In this document: one piece after another, positions 25,535 through 34,792 of the stretch
How the letters are laid out: each line of letters begins with the position of its first letter
Position numbering within the stretch: the stretch's first letter is position 1
Source: an uncultured Pelagibacteraceae bacterium
Lineage (GTDB): Bacteria; Pseudomonadota; Alphaproteobacteria; Pelagibacterales; Pelagibacteraceae
Direction: 5' to 3'
NCBI GenBank assembly: GCA_902572515.1
Contig: CACGGJ010000003.1
Span: 1 to 64,000, forward strand
Length of the DNA stretch: 64,000 bases
Program-made: the position numbers and the translations under genes
Notes under the pieces: generated by a model
What the model was told of the DNA's origin: nothing
What the model saw: the letters and a program-made list of their open reading frames with translations, nothing else
Database searches by the model: none

Positions 25535-27004
25535 ATGGATAATTTATTATTAATGCTGGCACCACTTTTCAGTTCTAAACTATTATTAGTTTTGTTTTTT
25601 GGAACTTTATTTGGTTTGATTTTAGGTGTGTTGCCAGGGTTAGGACCAACAACAGGTGGAGCATTGATATTACCTTTCACAATGACTCTAGATCCATTAT
25701 CTGCAATTGTTTTATTAACTTCTATTTATTGTGCAGGAACCTATGGTGGTGCAATAACTGCTGTACTTATTAATACACCAGGTACTCCAGCAGCTGCAGC
25801 CACTTGTTTAGATGGCTATCCTTTAGCACAAAAAGGCGAAGCTGGAAGAGCTTTAGGTATGGCAACAGTATCAAGTACTGTTGGAGGTATTTTTAGTGTC
25901 GTTATATTAGTTTTCTTTGCTCCTATACTAGCACAACTTGCTTATGAGTTTGGTCAGCCAGAATATTTTGCATTAGCTATATTTGGTTTAACGATGCTTG
26001 CTTCAATAGGTGAAGGTAGTCCAATTAAAAATTTAATCGCAGGTGCATTTGGAATATTGATTTCTACCGTTGGTAAAGATTTTATGACTTCAATTGATCG
26101 TTTTACTTTTGGGATCAATGAATTAACTGAGGGAATAGGATTTATACCAGTAGTGGTTGGACTTTTTGCAATGAGTGAAATGTTAACTCAATCAACTTTA
26201 ATCAATCAGGTGTTAAACAGAATAGCTTTAAAAGCAATTAAGCTTCCTAGCAAAGATGATTATAAAAAAACTTGGAAAACAATACTACGATCAAGTGGGA
26301 TTGGATCATTTATTGGGGTTCTTCCTGCAGAAGGTGGAACAGTTGCATCCTTAATTGGTTATTCTGAAGCAAAGAGATTTTCAAAAAATCCAGAAGAATT
26401 TGGAAAAGGATCTATTGAAGGCATTGCTGGTGCTGAGGCTGCAAATAACGCAGCAACAGGTGGCGCGATGGTTCCAACTTTAGCTCTAGGTATTCCTGGT
26501 AGCGCAACAACAGCAGTTATACTTACGGGATTGATTATTCATGGTGTTAGACCTGGACCAGATTTGTTTAGAGAACAGCCAGATTTCTTATATGGAATTT
26601 TTGGCGCCATGCTAATAGCTAATATCCTTTTTTTTATTTTTGGATTTTTTGGAGCAAAAATATTTGCAAGAATTACATTAGTACCCAACAAAATCTTATG
26701 GCCAATGATATTCGCAGTTTCAGTATGTGGAACTTATTCTTTAAATCAATCTATAATAGATGTTTGGATAATGTTATTTTTTGGAGTGCTAGGTTTCTTT
26801 ATGAGAAGGTATGGCTTTTCAGTAGTACCAGTTATTATTGGATTAATTTTGGGTGAGTTAGTTGAGGGAACTTTAAGACAATCTCTAGTTATATTCGATG
26901 GTAATTGGCTGATGTTTTTCACAAGACCAATTGCTTTAACATTCTTTATTTTGTCTTTAATTGCTTTGGCTTTTCCTTTAATAAGATCGAGGAAAATAAA
27001 ATAA
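25535..27004 (+). CDS. tripartite tricarboxylate transporter large membrane subunit (TctA)
   Basis: A 489-residue inner-membrane protein with about 11-12 hydrophobic segments and the two TctA signature regions. These are GVLPGLGPTTGGALILPFT near residues 32-50 with GTYGGAITAVLINTPGTPAAAATCLDGYP near 69-97, and the second half repeat GVLPAEGGTVASLIGYSEAKR with GAEAANNAATGGAMVPTLALGIPG. It forms the translocation unit with TctB and receives substrate from TctC. The next gene, an SDR, starts 4 bp after its stop. Confidence 0.95.
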   Translation: MDNLLLMLAPLFSSKLLLVLFFGTLFGLILGVLPGLGPTTGGALILPFTMTLDPLSAIVLLTSIYCAGTYGGAITAVLINTPGTPAAAATCLDGYPLAQKGEAGRALGMATVSSTVGGIFSVVILVFFAPILAQLAYEFGQPEYFALAIFGLTMLASIGEGSPIKNLIAGAFGILISTVGKDFMTSIDRFTFGINELTEGIGFIPVVVGLFAMSEMLTQSTLINQVLNRIALKAIKLPSKDDYKKTWKTILRSSGIGSFIGVLPAEGGTVASLIGYSEAKRFSKNPEEFGKGSIEGIAGAEAANNAATGGAMVPTLALGIPGSATTAVILTGLIIHGVRPGPDLFREQPDFLYGIFGAMLIANILFFIFGFFGAKIFARITLVPNKILWPMIFAVSVCGTYSLNQSIIDVWIMLFFGVLGFFMRRYGFSVVPVIIGLILGELVEGTLRQSLVIFDGNWLMFFTRPIALTFFILSLIALAFPLIRSRKIK

Positions 27005-27008
27005 AATA

Positions 27009-27758
27009 ATGATTAAGTACGATTTAAATGATCGAGTGGCAGTTGTTACTGGTGGAGCCCAGGGTTTTGGTTTAGCAATAACTGAAAGATTTATTGAAGC
27101 AGGAGCTAAAGTTATAATTTGGGATATTGATGATAATGCTGCTAAAGAAGCGATTGATAAAGTTAAATCAGAAAACCTAAGTTATCAGGTCGTAGACGTA
27201 ACTAATTTTGAAATAGTAAATAAAAATTTAGATGAAGTAGAGAAAAAATACGGAAAAATAGATATTTTTGTCAATAACGCAGGTATTGCAGGTATGAATA
27301 CTACTGTCGCTGAATATCCATTAGATGAATGGAAAAAAGTAATGAATTTAAATTTAAATTCAGTTTTCTATTGTTGTAAAGCAGTTGTTCCATTCATGTT
27401 AAAAAATGACTACGGGAGAATAGTAAACATTGCATCTATTGCAGGAAAAGAGGGCAATCCTAATGCGAGTGCATATAGCACTTCTAAGGCTGGTGTTATC
27501 GGTTTAACAAAATCTCTAGGTAAAGAACTTGCCCAAAAAAATATAGCTGTAAATTGCGTAACTCCAGCAGCAGCTAAAACAAGAATTTTTGATCAAATGA
27601 CTGAAGAACATATAAATTATATGTTATCAAAAATTCCAAGAAACAAATTTGCAAAAGTTGAAGAATTAGCTTCATTAGTAACTTGGTTAGCTAGTGAAGA
27701 AAATTCATTCTCGACAGCTGCAGTTTTTGATTTAAGTGGTGGAAGAGCTACATATTAG
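27009..27758 (+). CDS. short-chain dehydrogenase/reductase
   Basis: A 249-residue classical SDR. The coenzyme motif TGGAQGFGLAI is near residues 15-25 (TGxxxGxG), NNAGIAG near 90, catalytic serine in IVNIASIAG near 138-146 and YSTSKAG with the Tyr/Lys pair near 157-163. An aspartate after the second strand (WDIDD) suggests NAD preference. It is part of a tight operon with tctA upstream and a ROK kinase downstream, and probably oxidises a sugar or hydroxy acid imported by one of the neighbouring systems. Confidence 0.9.
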   Translation: MIKYDLNDRVAVVTGGAQGFGLAITERFIEAGAKVIIWDIDDNAAKEAIDKVKSENLSYQVVDVTNFEIVNKNLDEVEKKYGKIDIFVNNAGIAGMNTTVAEYPLDEWKKVMNLNLNSVFYCCKAVVPFMLKNDYGRIVNIASIAGKEGNPNASAYSTSKAGVIGLTKSLGKELAQKNIAVNCVTPAAAKTRIFDQMTEEHINYMLSKIPRNKFAKVEELASLVTWLASEENSFSTAAVFDLSGGRATY

Positions 27759-27760
27759 TT

Positions 27761-28663
27761 ATGCAAGTAGGTATTGATGTAGGAGCAACTAAAATTGAGA
27801 GTGTTGTACTCGAAGAGAATGGGAACGAAAAACACAGATCAAGAATATCGTGTCCTAAGGAGTATACTCAAATTATAACTGCTATAAGAGATATTCACAG
27901 AAAATTAGAACAAGAGTTTAAACAAGAACTTCCAATTGGTGTTTGTCATCCAGGAGTTCATTCTCCTCAAACAGGATTAGTAAAAAATGCTCCAAATATA
28001 ACCTGGTTAGAAAAAAAACCATTTCAAAGCGATCTTCGTAAAGCTCTTGGAAAAGAAGTGTTTTGTGAAAATGATGCAAATTGTTTTGCTTTATCTGAAG
28101 CAATAGATGGAGCTGGTACACATTATAAAATCGTTTATGGAATTATATTAGGCTCAGGAGTTGGAGGTGGCTTAGTAATAGACAAAAAAATTATTACTGG
28201 CTCTAATGGAGTAGCAGGGGAATGGGGACATAACCAAATTCCATATTTTGCAGCTAAGAAAGAAAATTTTGACTCAAGTAATGCTAGAGAAGCAGAGATT
28301 GAAAGTTTTTTATCTGGTTTAAGTTTAGCAAAAAGATTTAAGAAACTTTATGGAAAAAATTTAAAAACAAATGAAATTTTTGAATTAAATAGAAAACATG
28401 ATTTAGATGCTGAAAGATTTATAGATGATTTTAAAGTCAATTTAGCAATGTCTCTTTCAAGCATAATAAATATTTTAGATCCTGATGCTTTTATATTTGG
28501 AGGAGGTGTTTCAAACGAAATTGATTTTTTACATGAAATAGATTCATTGGTTAGAAAATTTGTCATTGGAAGAGAATATGAAGGTGTTTTTTTAAAACCT
28601 AGATACGGAGATGCTAGTGGAGTTAGAGGTGCTGCTAGATTAGGAAGAAGCGCGACATATTAG
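27761..28663 (+). CDS. ROK family sugar kinase lacking the usual zinc cysteines
   Basis: A 300-residue ROK-family kinase. Residues 4-11 (GIDVGATK) form the phosphate loop. The catalytic aspartate is in ENDANCFALSE near 105-115, ILGSGVGGGLVI near 130 and GEWGHNQIP near 153. The segment after GHNQIP normally carries a CxCGxxGCxE zinc motif. Here it reads YFAAKKENFDSSNAREAEIESF, with no cysteine, so zinc binding is lost. Candidate substrates are glucose, fructose or N-acetylglucosamine. It follows the SDR gene by 2 bp and precedes the glucose-type ABC operon. Confidence 0.87.
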   Translation: MQVGIDVGATKIESVVLEENGNEKHRSRISCPKEYTQIITAIRDIHRKLEQEFKQELPIGVCHPGVHSPQTGLVKNAPNITWLEKKPFQSDLRKALGKEVFCENDANCFALSEAIDGAGTHYKIVYGIILGSGVGGGLVIDKKIITGSNGVAGEWGHNQIPYFAAKKENFDSSNAREAEIESFLSGLSLAKRFKKLYGKNLKTNEIFELNRKHDLDAERFIDDFKVNLAMSLSSIINILDPDAFIFGGGVSNEIDFLHEIDSLVRKFVIGREYEGVFLKPRYGDASGVRGAARLGRSATY

Positions 28664-28669
28664 AACTTC

Positions 28670-28807
28670 AACTAAAAGTAGAATCAAAAAAAAAAAATTT
28701 TTTTATAATTAAAAAAAACATTACTAAATAAGAAAAAAAATCAATATCAACTCTTAGTTGAATAACGTTTTTTTAGTTATCAATTGAGAATTATTCTACT
28801 TATAGTT
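28670..28807 (+). promoter_or_regulatory. nested inverted repeats in the promoter region of the glucose-type ABC operon
   Basis: The 191-bp gap before the binding-protein gene is bounded by AACTAAAAGTAGAAT (28670-28684) and ATTCTACTTATAGTT (28793-28807), inverted with 14 of 15 matches. Inside lies the palindrome TCAACT-CTT-AGTTGA (28747-28761), and GTTATCAATTGAGA mirrors part of it. The rest is A/T runs. These may be operators of the operon promoter or a folded leader. Confidence 0.45.
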
Positions 28808-28854
28808 TCGTTTTAAAAAATAGTTAACTAAATAAAAAAAGAGGAAGAGAAGAT

Positions 28855-30111
28855 ATGAAAAAACTAATGATCGCTTTAATTACTTTAGCGTTCACATCTA
28901 CTTCATCAATTGCAGGACCTAAGATCGAGGTATTGCACTGGTGGACGTCTGGTGGTGAAGCTGCTGCACTTAAAGTTTTAAAAGATGATTTCGCTGCAAA
29001 CGGTGGTGAATGGATGGACATGCCTGTAACAGGTGGTGGTGGAGACGCTGCTAACGTTGCATTAAAAGCAAGAATAGTTGCTGGAGATCCTCCATCTGCA
29101 TCTCAAATTAAAGGACCTACAATTCAAGAGTATGACCAAGAAGGTGTTGTAGCTCCATATAACATTGATGAAGTTGCTAAAGCAGAAGGTTGGGACAATT
29201 TATTAGACCCAATGATTGCAGCAATTCACAAGTGTGAAAATAATAGCGGACCTTATTGTGCTGCTCCAGTAAATATTCATAGAATTGACTGGATGTGGGC
29301 AAACAAAGCTGTATTTGATGCAAACGGTATTTCAGTTCCAACTACTTGGGATGAGTTAAATGCTGCTGCTGAAAAATTACAAGCTGCTGGTATTATTCCA
29401 TTTGCACATGGTGGTCAAGCTTGGCAAGATGCTACAGTATTTGAAGCAGTTGCTATGGGTATTGGAGGAAATAACTATTACAAAAATTGTTATGTAGATC
29501 TTAAAGAAAGCTGTTTAAGAAGTGAAACAACAGTTAAAGTTTTTGATCAAATGAGAAAACTACAAGGGTTTACTGACGAAGGTAGTCCAGGAAGAGACTG
29601 GAACGTTGCTACTGGTATGGTTATTGAAGGAAAAGCTGGTTTCCAAATTATGGGTGACTGGGCAAAAGGTGAATTTACAGCTGCAGGAAAAGTTCCAGGT
29701 GTAGATTACTACTGTGCTGCCACTCCTTCAAACAATGGATACTTATATAATGTAGATAGTTTTATCTTTTACAAATCTAGCGATCCAGATAAACAAGCTG
29801 GCCAAAAGTTATTAGCTAAGCTTATGATGGGTAAAAACTTTCAAAAAGTTTTCAACCTATACAAAGGTTCTATTCCGGCACGTTTAGACGTATCAATGGA
29901 TGAATTTGACAAGTGTGCAAAAACATCTAATGCAGATATTAAAACTGCAGGTGCAAGCGGTGGATTAGTTCCAAGTTTTGCTCACGGTATGGCTCAAGGT
30001 AATACTATGAAAGCTGCCCTACAAGATATCATTACAGAGCACTTTAACTCTGATATGTCATCTGTAGATGCTGCTAACGCTTTAGCTGACTCAGTTTTAG
30101 CTAATATGTAG
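28855..30111 (+). CDS. glucose-type periplasmic sugar-binding protein (CUT1)
   Basis: A 418-residue periplasmic binding protein. A signal peptide of about 20 residues (ending SSIAG) is followed by IEVLHWWTSGGEAAALKVLKD, a start motif seen in glucose/mannose binding proteins of the GtsA type. AARIVAGDPPSASQIKG-like sequence (here KARIVAGDPPS) and VNIHRIDWMWANK also match that group. It feeds the two permeases and ATPase encoded downstream. An in-operon terminator follows it. A glucose-like aldose is supported by the aldose epimerase and sugar dehydrogenases nearby. Confidence 0.92.
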   Translation: MKKLMIALITLAFTSTSSIAGPKIEVLHWWTSGGEAAALKVLKDDFAANGGEWMDMPVTGGGGDAANVALKARIVAGDPPSASQIKGPTIQEYDQEGVVAPYNIDEVAKAEGWDNLLDPMIAAIHKCENNSGPYCAAPVNIHRIDWMWANKAVFDANGISVPTTWDELNAAAEKLQAAGIIPFAHGGQAWQDATVFEAVAMGIGGNNYYKNCYVDLKESCLRSETTVKVFDQMRKLQGFTDEGSPGRDWNVATGMVIEGKAGFQIMGDWAKGEFTAAGKVPGVDYYCAATPSNNGYLYNVDSFIFYKSSDPDKQAGQKLLAKLMMGKNFQKVFNLYKGSIPARLDVSMDEFDKCAKTSNADIKTAGASGGLVPSFAHGMAQGNTMKAALQDIITEHFNSDMSSVDAANALADSVLANM

Positions 30112-30124
30112 TAAATAAAAATTA

Positions 30125-30158
30125 AAAGGCCACTTTTGATAAAGTGGCCTTTTTTTTT
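30125..30158 (+). terminator. intrinsic terminator between binding protein and permease genes
   Basis: GGCCACTTT (30128-30136), loop TGAT, AAAGTGGCC (30141-30149) and nine T, with A residues before it. It is 16 bp after the binding-protein stop and 27 bp before the permease start, so it partly uncouples expression. Confidence 0.92.
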
Positions 30159-30184
30159 AAATCTAAAAATAAAAAATATTTATA

Positions 30185-31060
30185 ATGTTCAAGTGGTTAG
30201 AAAAAAATTTACCTAAAATTGTAATGGCTCCAGCTGTTGGTTTGATTGGCTGGTTTGTTTATGGATTTGTACTTTGGACTTTATATATATCTTTTACCAA
30301 TTCTAAAATTCTTCCAAAGTATGAACTTTGGGGATTTGGACAGTATGAGAAACTTTGGGCATCAAGAAAATGGCTTATTGCAGTAGATAATTTGCTTATT
30401 TTTACAGCACTATTTTTAATCTTCTGTGTTGTTATAGGAATAATTCTTGCAATTTTTTTAGACCAAAAAATCAGAGCAGAAGGTTTGCTAAGAACTATTT
30501 ATTTGTATCCAATGGCGCTATCTTTTATCGTTACAGGAACCGCATGGAAATGGATATTAAATCCAACTTTAGGTATCCAAAAAATGTTTAGAGACTGGGG
30601 TTTCGAGAACTTCACCTTTGATTGGTTAGTAGATAGGGAGATGGCCATTTATACCATAGTTATTGCAGGTGTTTGGCAATCTGCAGGGTTTGTGATGGCT
30701 CTATTTTTAGCTGGATTAAGGTCAGTAGAAGATGAAATTGTTAAGGCAGCAAAAATAGATGGTGCAAGTTTATTTACGGTTTACTGGAAGATTTTACTTC
30801 CAATGATGAGACCTGTATTTTTTACAAGCTTTGTTATTTTAGTTCATATATCTATAAAAAGTTATGATCTTATCGTAGCACTGACACAAGGTGGGCCAGG
30901 CATATCAACAACTATGCCCGCTTTATACATGACTCAAACTGCATTTCATAAAAGCCAAGTTGGTTTATCTGCTGCGAGTGCGATGATGATGTTTATGGCT
31001 GTAGCAGCTGTGATTATCCCATATTTATATTCAGAATTAAGGAGAGAAAATGCAAGATAG
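30185..31060 (+). CDS. glucose-type ABC transporter permease 1 (CUT1)
   Basis: A 291-residue inner-membrane permease with six hydrophobic segments. The EAA loop appears as VKAAKIDGASLFTVYWKILLPMMRPV near residues 185-210, followed by LTQGGPGISTTMPALYMTQTAF near 235-256, typical of the MalF-type subunit of glucose/mannose systems. The gene overlaps the next permease by 11 bp. It works with the second permease and the MalK-type ATPase. Confidence 0.93.
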   Translation: MFKWLEKNLPKIVMAPAVGLIGWFVYGFVLWTLYISFTNSKILPKYELWGFGQYEKLWASRKWLIAVDNLLIFTALFLIFCVVIGIILAIFLDQKIRAEGLLRTIYLYPMALSFIVTGTAWKWILNPTLGIQKMFRDWGFENFTFDWLVDREMAIYTIVIAGVWQSAGFVMALFLAGLRSVEDEIVKAAKIDGASLFTVYWKILLPMMRPVFFTSFVILVHISIKSYDLIVALTQGGPGISTTMPALYMTQTAFHKSQVGLSAASAMMMFMAVAAVIIPYLYSELRRENAR

Positions 31061-31955
31061 TTTAAAATCTTCTTCTTATCAGCAGTTAGAACAAAAATCT
31101 AAATATACAAATATGTTTTTGAGGTGGTTTTTGTATTTTATTTTAATTCTTTTTGCTTCTTATTTTATTTTTCCACTTTACGTAATGGTTGTTACTTCGT
31201 TAAAGACAATGGAAGAGATCCGTCAAGGAACACTTTTAAGTTGGCCAAGTGGATTAAATTTGGAATCTTGGGCTGTAGCGTGGGGTGGTCGAGGATATGG
31301 AGCTGGTGACACTTTTTTAAGACCATATTTTTGGAATTCAATCAAAATGGTTGTACCAGCAGTATTTTTTTCAACTTTTATTGGAGCTATGACAGGTTAT
31401 GTTTTAACTAAATGGAGATTTAAAGGAGATCAGTGGGTTTTCCTTTTTTTATTATTTGGATGTTTTATACCTTTTCAAGCAATATTGTTACCAATGGCTA
31501 GAACTCTTGGAGTGTTAGGAATATCAAATTCTGTTGTTGGGTTAGTTTTGGTTCATACAGTTTACGGAATTCCTTTTACCACATTATTTTTTAGAAATTA
31601 TTATATTTCTGTTCCAACAGAATTAGTTAAAGCTGCAAGAATTGATGGAGCAGGTTTCTTTAAAATATTTTTCAAAATTTTACTTCCAATATCTGCACCG
31701 ATTATTGTTGTAACTGTAATTTGGCAATTTACACAAATATGGAATGATTTTTTATTTGGATCAACTTTCTCTTTTGGTGAGGCAGCACCAATTCAAGTTG
31801 CTTTAAATAATATGGTTTTATCTAGTACAAGTGTGAAAGAATATAATGTAGATATGGCTTCAGCTATCATAGCCGGTATTCCAACACTTATAGTTTATGT
31901 GTTGGCAGGTAAATATTTTATTAGAGGATTAACTTCAGGAGCAGTGAAAGGATAA
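31050..31955 (+). CDS. glucose-type ABC transporter permease 2 (CUT1)
   Basis: A 301-residue MalG-type permease with six hydrophobic segments. The EAA loop reads VKAARIDGAGFFKIFFKILLPISAP near residues 193-217. The C-terminal RGLTSGAVKG motif is characteristic of MalG-type subunits. A good Shine-Dalgarno (AAGGAGA) sits inside the end of the upstream permease gene. The ATPase gene starts 2 bp after its stop. Confidence 0.93.
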   Translation: MQDSLKSSSYQQLEQKSKYTNMFLRWFLYFILILFASYFIFPLYVMVVTSLKTMEEIRQGTLLSWPSGLNLESWAVAWGGRGYGAGDTFLRPYFWNSIKMVVPAVFFSTFIGAMTGYVLTKWRFKGDQWVFLFLLFGCFIPFQAILLPMARTLGVLGISNSVVGLVLVHTVYGIPFTTLFFRNYYISVPTELVKAARIDGAGFFKIFFKILLPISAPIIVVTVIWQFTQIWNDFLFGSTFSFGEAAPIQVALNNMVLSSTSVKEYNVDMASAIIAGIPTLIVYVLAGKYFIRGLTSGAVKG

Positions 31956-31957
31956 CA

Positions 31958-33052
31958 ATGAAAACGTTAAAAATTGAAGAACTATCAAAAAACTTTGGAT
32001 CGACTGAGGTTTTGAAAAAAATTAATTTAGAAATAGATGAAGGAAATTTCCTAGTTCTTTTAGGACCATCTGGATGCGGAAAATCAACTTTATTAAATAT
32101 TATTGCAGGATTAGAAACAATTAATGAGGGCGATGTTTTTATTGATGATTATAATGTTAGCAAAGTAGAACCAAAAGACCGTAATATAGCAATGGTTTTT
32201 CAATCTTACGCTTTATACCCATCAATGAATGTTAGAGAAAATATGATTTTTGGTCTTAAACAGGCAAAAACATCAAAAGAAAAAATACAAGAACAGTTAG
32301 AAAAAGTCTCAAAATTTCTACAGGTAGATCAATTGTTAGAAAGAAAACCTTCTCAATTATCTGGAGGACAACGACAACGTGTTGCTATTGGTAGAGCTCT
32401 CGTAAGGGAGCCAAGAATATTTTTGTTTGACGAACCTTTATCTAACTTAGATGCAAAACTACGGGTTGAAATGAGGAGGGAAATAAAAAAACTTCATCAA
32501 CAGCTAAAAACAACAGTTGTTTATGTGACCCATGATCAAACAGAAGCAATGAGTTTGGGTACTAACATTGCAATTATGAATCATGGAGTAATTCAACAAA
32601 ATGATACTCCTGAAAAGATTTATAATAACCCAAGCAATACTTTTGTTGCAGACTTTATTGGATCTCCATCAATGAATCTTATTAAGGGAATCTTAAAAGA
32701 AAATTCAGAAGACTTATTATTTACAGTGAGTGGATCAAATTTAGAAATTCCAATAAAAGATTATGATTTTAAAGATAAATCAAATTTAAATAATAAAGAA
32801 GTTTTCTTTGGTATTAGACCAGAGCATATTTTCTTTAAAAAATTTAATGAAAGTGATTTTGAAATTAATTTAAGAGCAGATCTTAGTGAGTACATAGGTC
32901 ATGAGCAAATAATGACATTTGACTATGCAAATCAAGAACTTTTAGCTAAATTTCCATCTACAATTAAAATAGATCTGGGGAAAGAAACAAAATTATACTT
33001 TGATTTAACACAAGCATCCTTATTTGACGCTCAAACAGAGGAAAGAATATAA
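31958..33052 (+). CDS. glucose-type ABC transporter ATP-binding protein (MalK type)
   Basis: A 364-residue ATPase. Walker A GPSGCGKST is near residues 36-44, signature LSGGQRQRV near 135-143, Walker B IFLFDEPLSNLDAK near 153-166, and switch histidine in YVTHDQTEAMSLG near 188-200. A C-terminal regulatory/TOBE region with FGIRPEHIFF follows. It energises the two permeases upstream. It is the last transporter gene; the next SDR begins 1 bp after its stop. Confidence 0.95.
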   Translation: MKTLKIEELSKNFGSTEVLKKINLEIDEGNFLVLLGPSGCGKSTLLNIIAGLETINEGDVFIDDYNVSKVEPKDRNIAMVFQSYALYPSMNVRENMIFGLKQAKTSKEKIQEQLEKVSKFLQVDQLLERKPSQLSGGQRQRVAIGRALVREPRIFLFDEPLSNLDAKLRVEMRREIKKLHQQLKTTVVYVTHDQTEAMSLGTNIAIMNHGVIQQNDTPEKIYNNPSNTFVADFIGSPSMNLIKGILKENSEDLLFTVSGSNLEIPIKDYDFKDKSNLNNKEVFFGIRPEHIFFKKFNESDFEINLRADLSEYIGHEQIMTFDYANQELLAKFPSTIKIDLGKETKLYFDLTQASLFDAQTEERI

Positions 33053-33053
33053 T

Positions 33054-33815
33054 ATGAAAGTAAAATATTCAGATTTAAAAAATAAAAGAATATTTATAAC
33101 TGGTGGAGGTTCAGGAATTGGGGCATCAATCGTTGAGCATTTTTGTGAGCAAGGAAGTGAGGTTTATTTTGTAGATATTGATCTAAAAGAAACAAAAAAA
33201 CTTTTAAACAAAATTAAGAAAAATAAATTTAGAACACCAAAATTCATTGAATGTAATTTGTTAGATATCAATAAATTAGAAAAAACAATCAAAAATATTA
33301 TTACAAAAAAAGGTCCTATACATGCTTTAATTAATAACGCCGCCAATGATGATAGACACACAACAGATCAGGTGGATGAAAAATATTGGGAAAATAGAAT
33401 GGCAATCAACTTAAAACATTATTTTTTTGCAGCTAAAGCTGTTGTTAAATCTATGAAAAAAATGAAAGCTGGCTCGATTGTAAATTTAAGTTCAGTTTCG
33501 TGGATGCTAGGCGAAGGTGATAAGGTTGTTTATGAAACTGCAAAATCTGCAGTAGTCGGTTTAACTAGATCTTTTGCACAAGAGTATGGGAAATATAATA
33601 TCAGAACCAATTCAGTAGTCCCTGGATCTATAGCTACTGAAAGACAAATAAAACATTGGTTAACACCAAAGTACAAAAAGCTTATTTTAGACAGTCAGGC
33701 TTTAAAAAGACAATTAAAACCTAATGATGTTGCTCAAATGGTAATGTTTTTAGCATCAGATCAATCATCAGGATGTACAAAACAAAGCTTTATCGTTGAT
33801 GGTGGTATAACTTGA
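33054..33815 (+). CDS. short-chain dehydrogenase/reductase, probable sugar 1-dehydrogenase
   Basis: A 253-residue SDR. The TGGGSGIGASI coenzyme loop is near residues 15-25, NNAANDDR near 90, catalytic serine in VNLSSVSWMLGEGD and tyrosine/lysine in VYETAKSA near 155-162. The C-terminus ends FIVDGGIT. I chose the ATG at 33054, just after the ATPase stop; an earlier frame start lies inside that gene. In an operon with a glucose-type importer and an aldose epimerase it may oxidise an aldose to a lactone. The substrate is inferred. Confidence 0.88.
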   Translation: MKVKYSDLKNKRIFITGGGSGIGASIVEHFCEQGSEVYFVDIDLKETKKLLNKIKKNKFRTPKFIECNLLDINKLEKTIKNIITKKGPIHALINNAANDDRHTTDQVDEKYWENRMAINLKHYFFAAKAVVKSMKKMKAGSIVNLSSVSWMLGEGDKVVYETAKSAVVGLTRSFAQEYGKYNIRTNSVVPGSIATERQIKHWLTPKYKKLILDSQALKRQLKPNDVAQMVMFLASDQSSGCTKQSFIVDGGIT

Positions 33816-33820
33816 TCTAG

Positions 33821-34789
33821 GTGAAAGTTGAAAGCTCTACAATTCAAAATAAATTTCTAAGAGTACAAACTCTTAATTACGGCGCCAGTCTTTTTGAAGT
33901 TTATTACAAGAAAAAGAAAATAAATTTAATTTTAAACCTAGGATCAAAAGAAAACTATCGGTACAAACACCCGAGTGTTGGATCAACTTGTGGAAGATAT
34001 GCGGGTAGAATTTCCAATTCAAAATTTAAGATAGGTAATAAAAAATTTATTTTGAATTCAAATGAGGGAAAAAATACACTTCATGGTGGTAAAGTTGGTT
34101 TCTCAATTCTTCCCTGGAAAAAATTAAATCAAACAAAAGATAAAGTAATATATCAAATCCATTCAATAGATAATGATCAAGGCTTTCCTGGAGATCTTGT
34201 TGTTAATTGTACTTATCAATTAATAAATAAATATCTAATTATAAAATATGAATACAAATCCAATAAAAGCACCCATATTAATTTAACTAATCATAGTTAT
34301 TGGAATTTAGAAAAAAATAAAAAAAAGATGATTTATAATCATGAGCTAAAATTAAACTCAGCTAAATATCTTCAAATCAATAAAAATTTAATCCCAACTG
34401 GTAGAATTAAAAATGTAAAAAAATCTATTTACGATTTTTCGAATTTTGAAAACATTGGAAAAAAATTAGATTATTTTAAAAATAAAAAGCTTAATATTAA
34501 ATTTAAAGGTTTTGACACAACTTTTGTTATAAAGAAAAATAATAGAAACTTAGTTGGAACCTTAAAAAATAATAATACTAATGTTCGAGTTGATTTTTTT
34601 TCAAATTTACCAGGTGTTCAACTTTATTCAGCACAAAATCTAAATTACAAAAAAAAATTATTTCCCTATCAAGGCATTTGTTTAGAAACACAATACTTTC
34701 CTGATGCACCTAATAAAAAAAATTTTCCAACTACTTTAATTAAACCTAATAAAAGGTATACATGCTTTACAAAAATTAAAATTAATTAA
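33821..34789 (+). CDS. aldose 1-epimerase (GalM family)
   Basis: A 322-residue mutarotase. It contains STCGRYAGRISNSKF (RYANRI-like motif), NTLHGGKVGFSILPW, the catalytic histidine in INLTNHSYWNLE near residue 161 and the catalytic glutamate in CLETQYFPDAPN near 293. The start is GTG at 33821. It equilibrates the anomers of the imported aldose before oxidation or phosphorylation. It is embedded between an SDR and a Gfo/Idh dehydrogenase. It is notably rich in lysine and asparagine, as expected at this base composition. Confidence 0.9.
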   Translation: MKVESSTIQNKFLRVQTLNYGASLFEVYYKKKKINLILNLGSKENYRYKHPSVGSTCGRYAGRISNSKFKIGNKKFILNSNEGKNTLHGGKVGFSILPWKKLNQTKDKVIYQIHSIDNDQGFPGDLVVNCTYQLINKYLIIKYEYKSNKSTHINLTNHSYWNLEKNKKKMIYNHELKLNSAKYLQINKNLIPTGRIKNVKKSIYDFSNFENIGKKLDYFKNKKLNIKFKGFDTTFVIKKNNRNLVGTLKNNNTNVRVDFFSNLPGVQLYSAQNLNYKKKLFPYQGICLETQYFPDAPNKKNFPTTLIKPNKRYTCFTKIKIN

Positions 34790-34792
34790 TTT

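Noticed and set aside
28684-28745. Long A and T runs as a possible terminator of the ROK kinase gene
   Set aside because: No GC-containing stem accompanies the runs; only AT pairing is possible.
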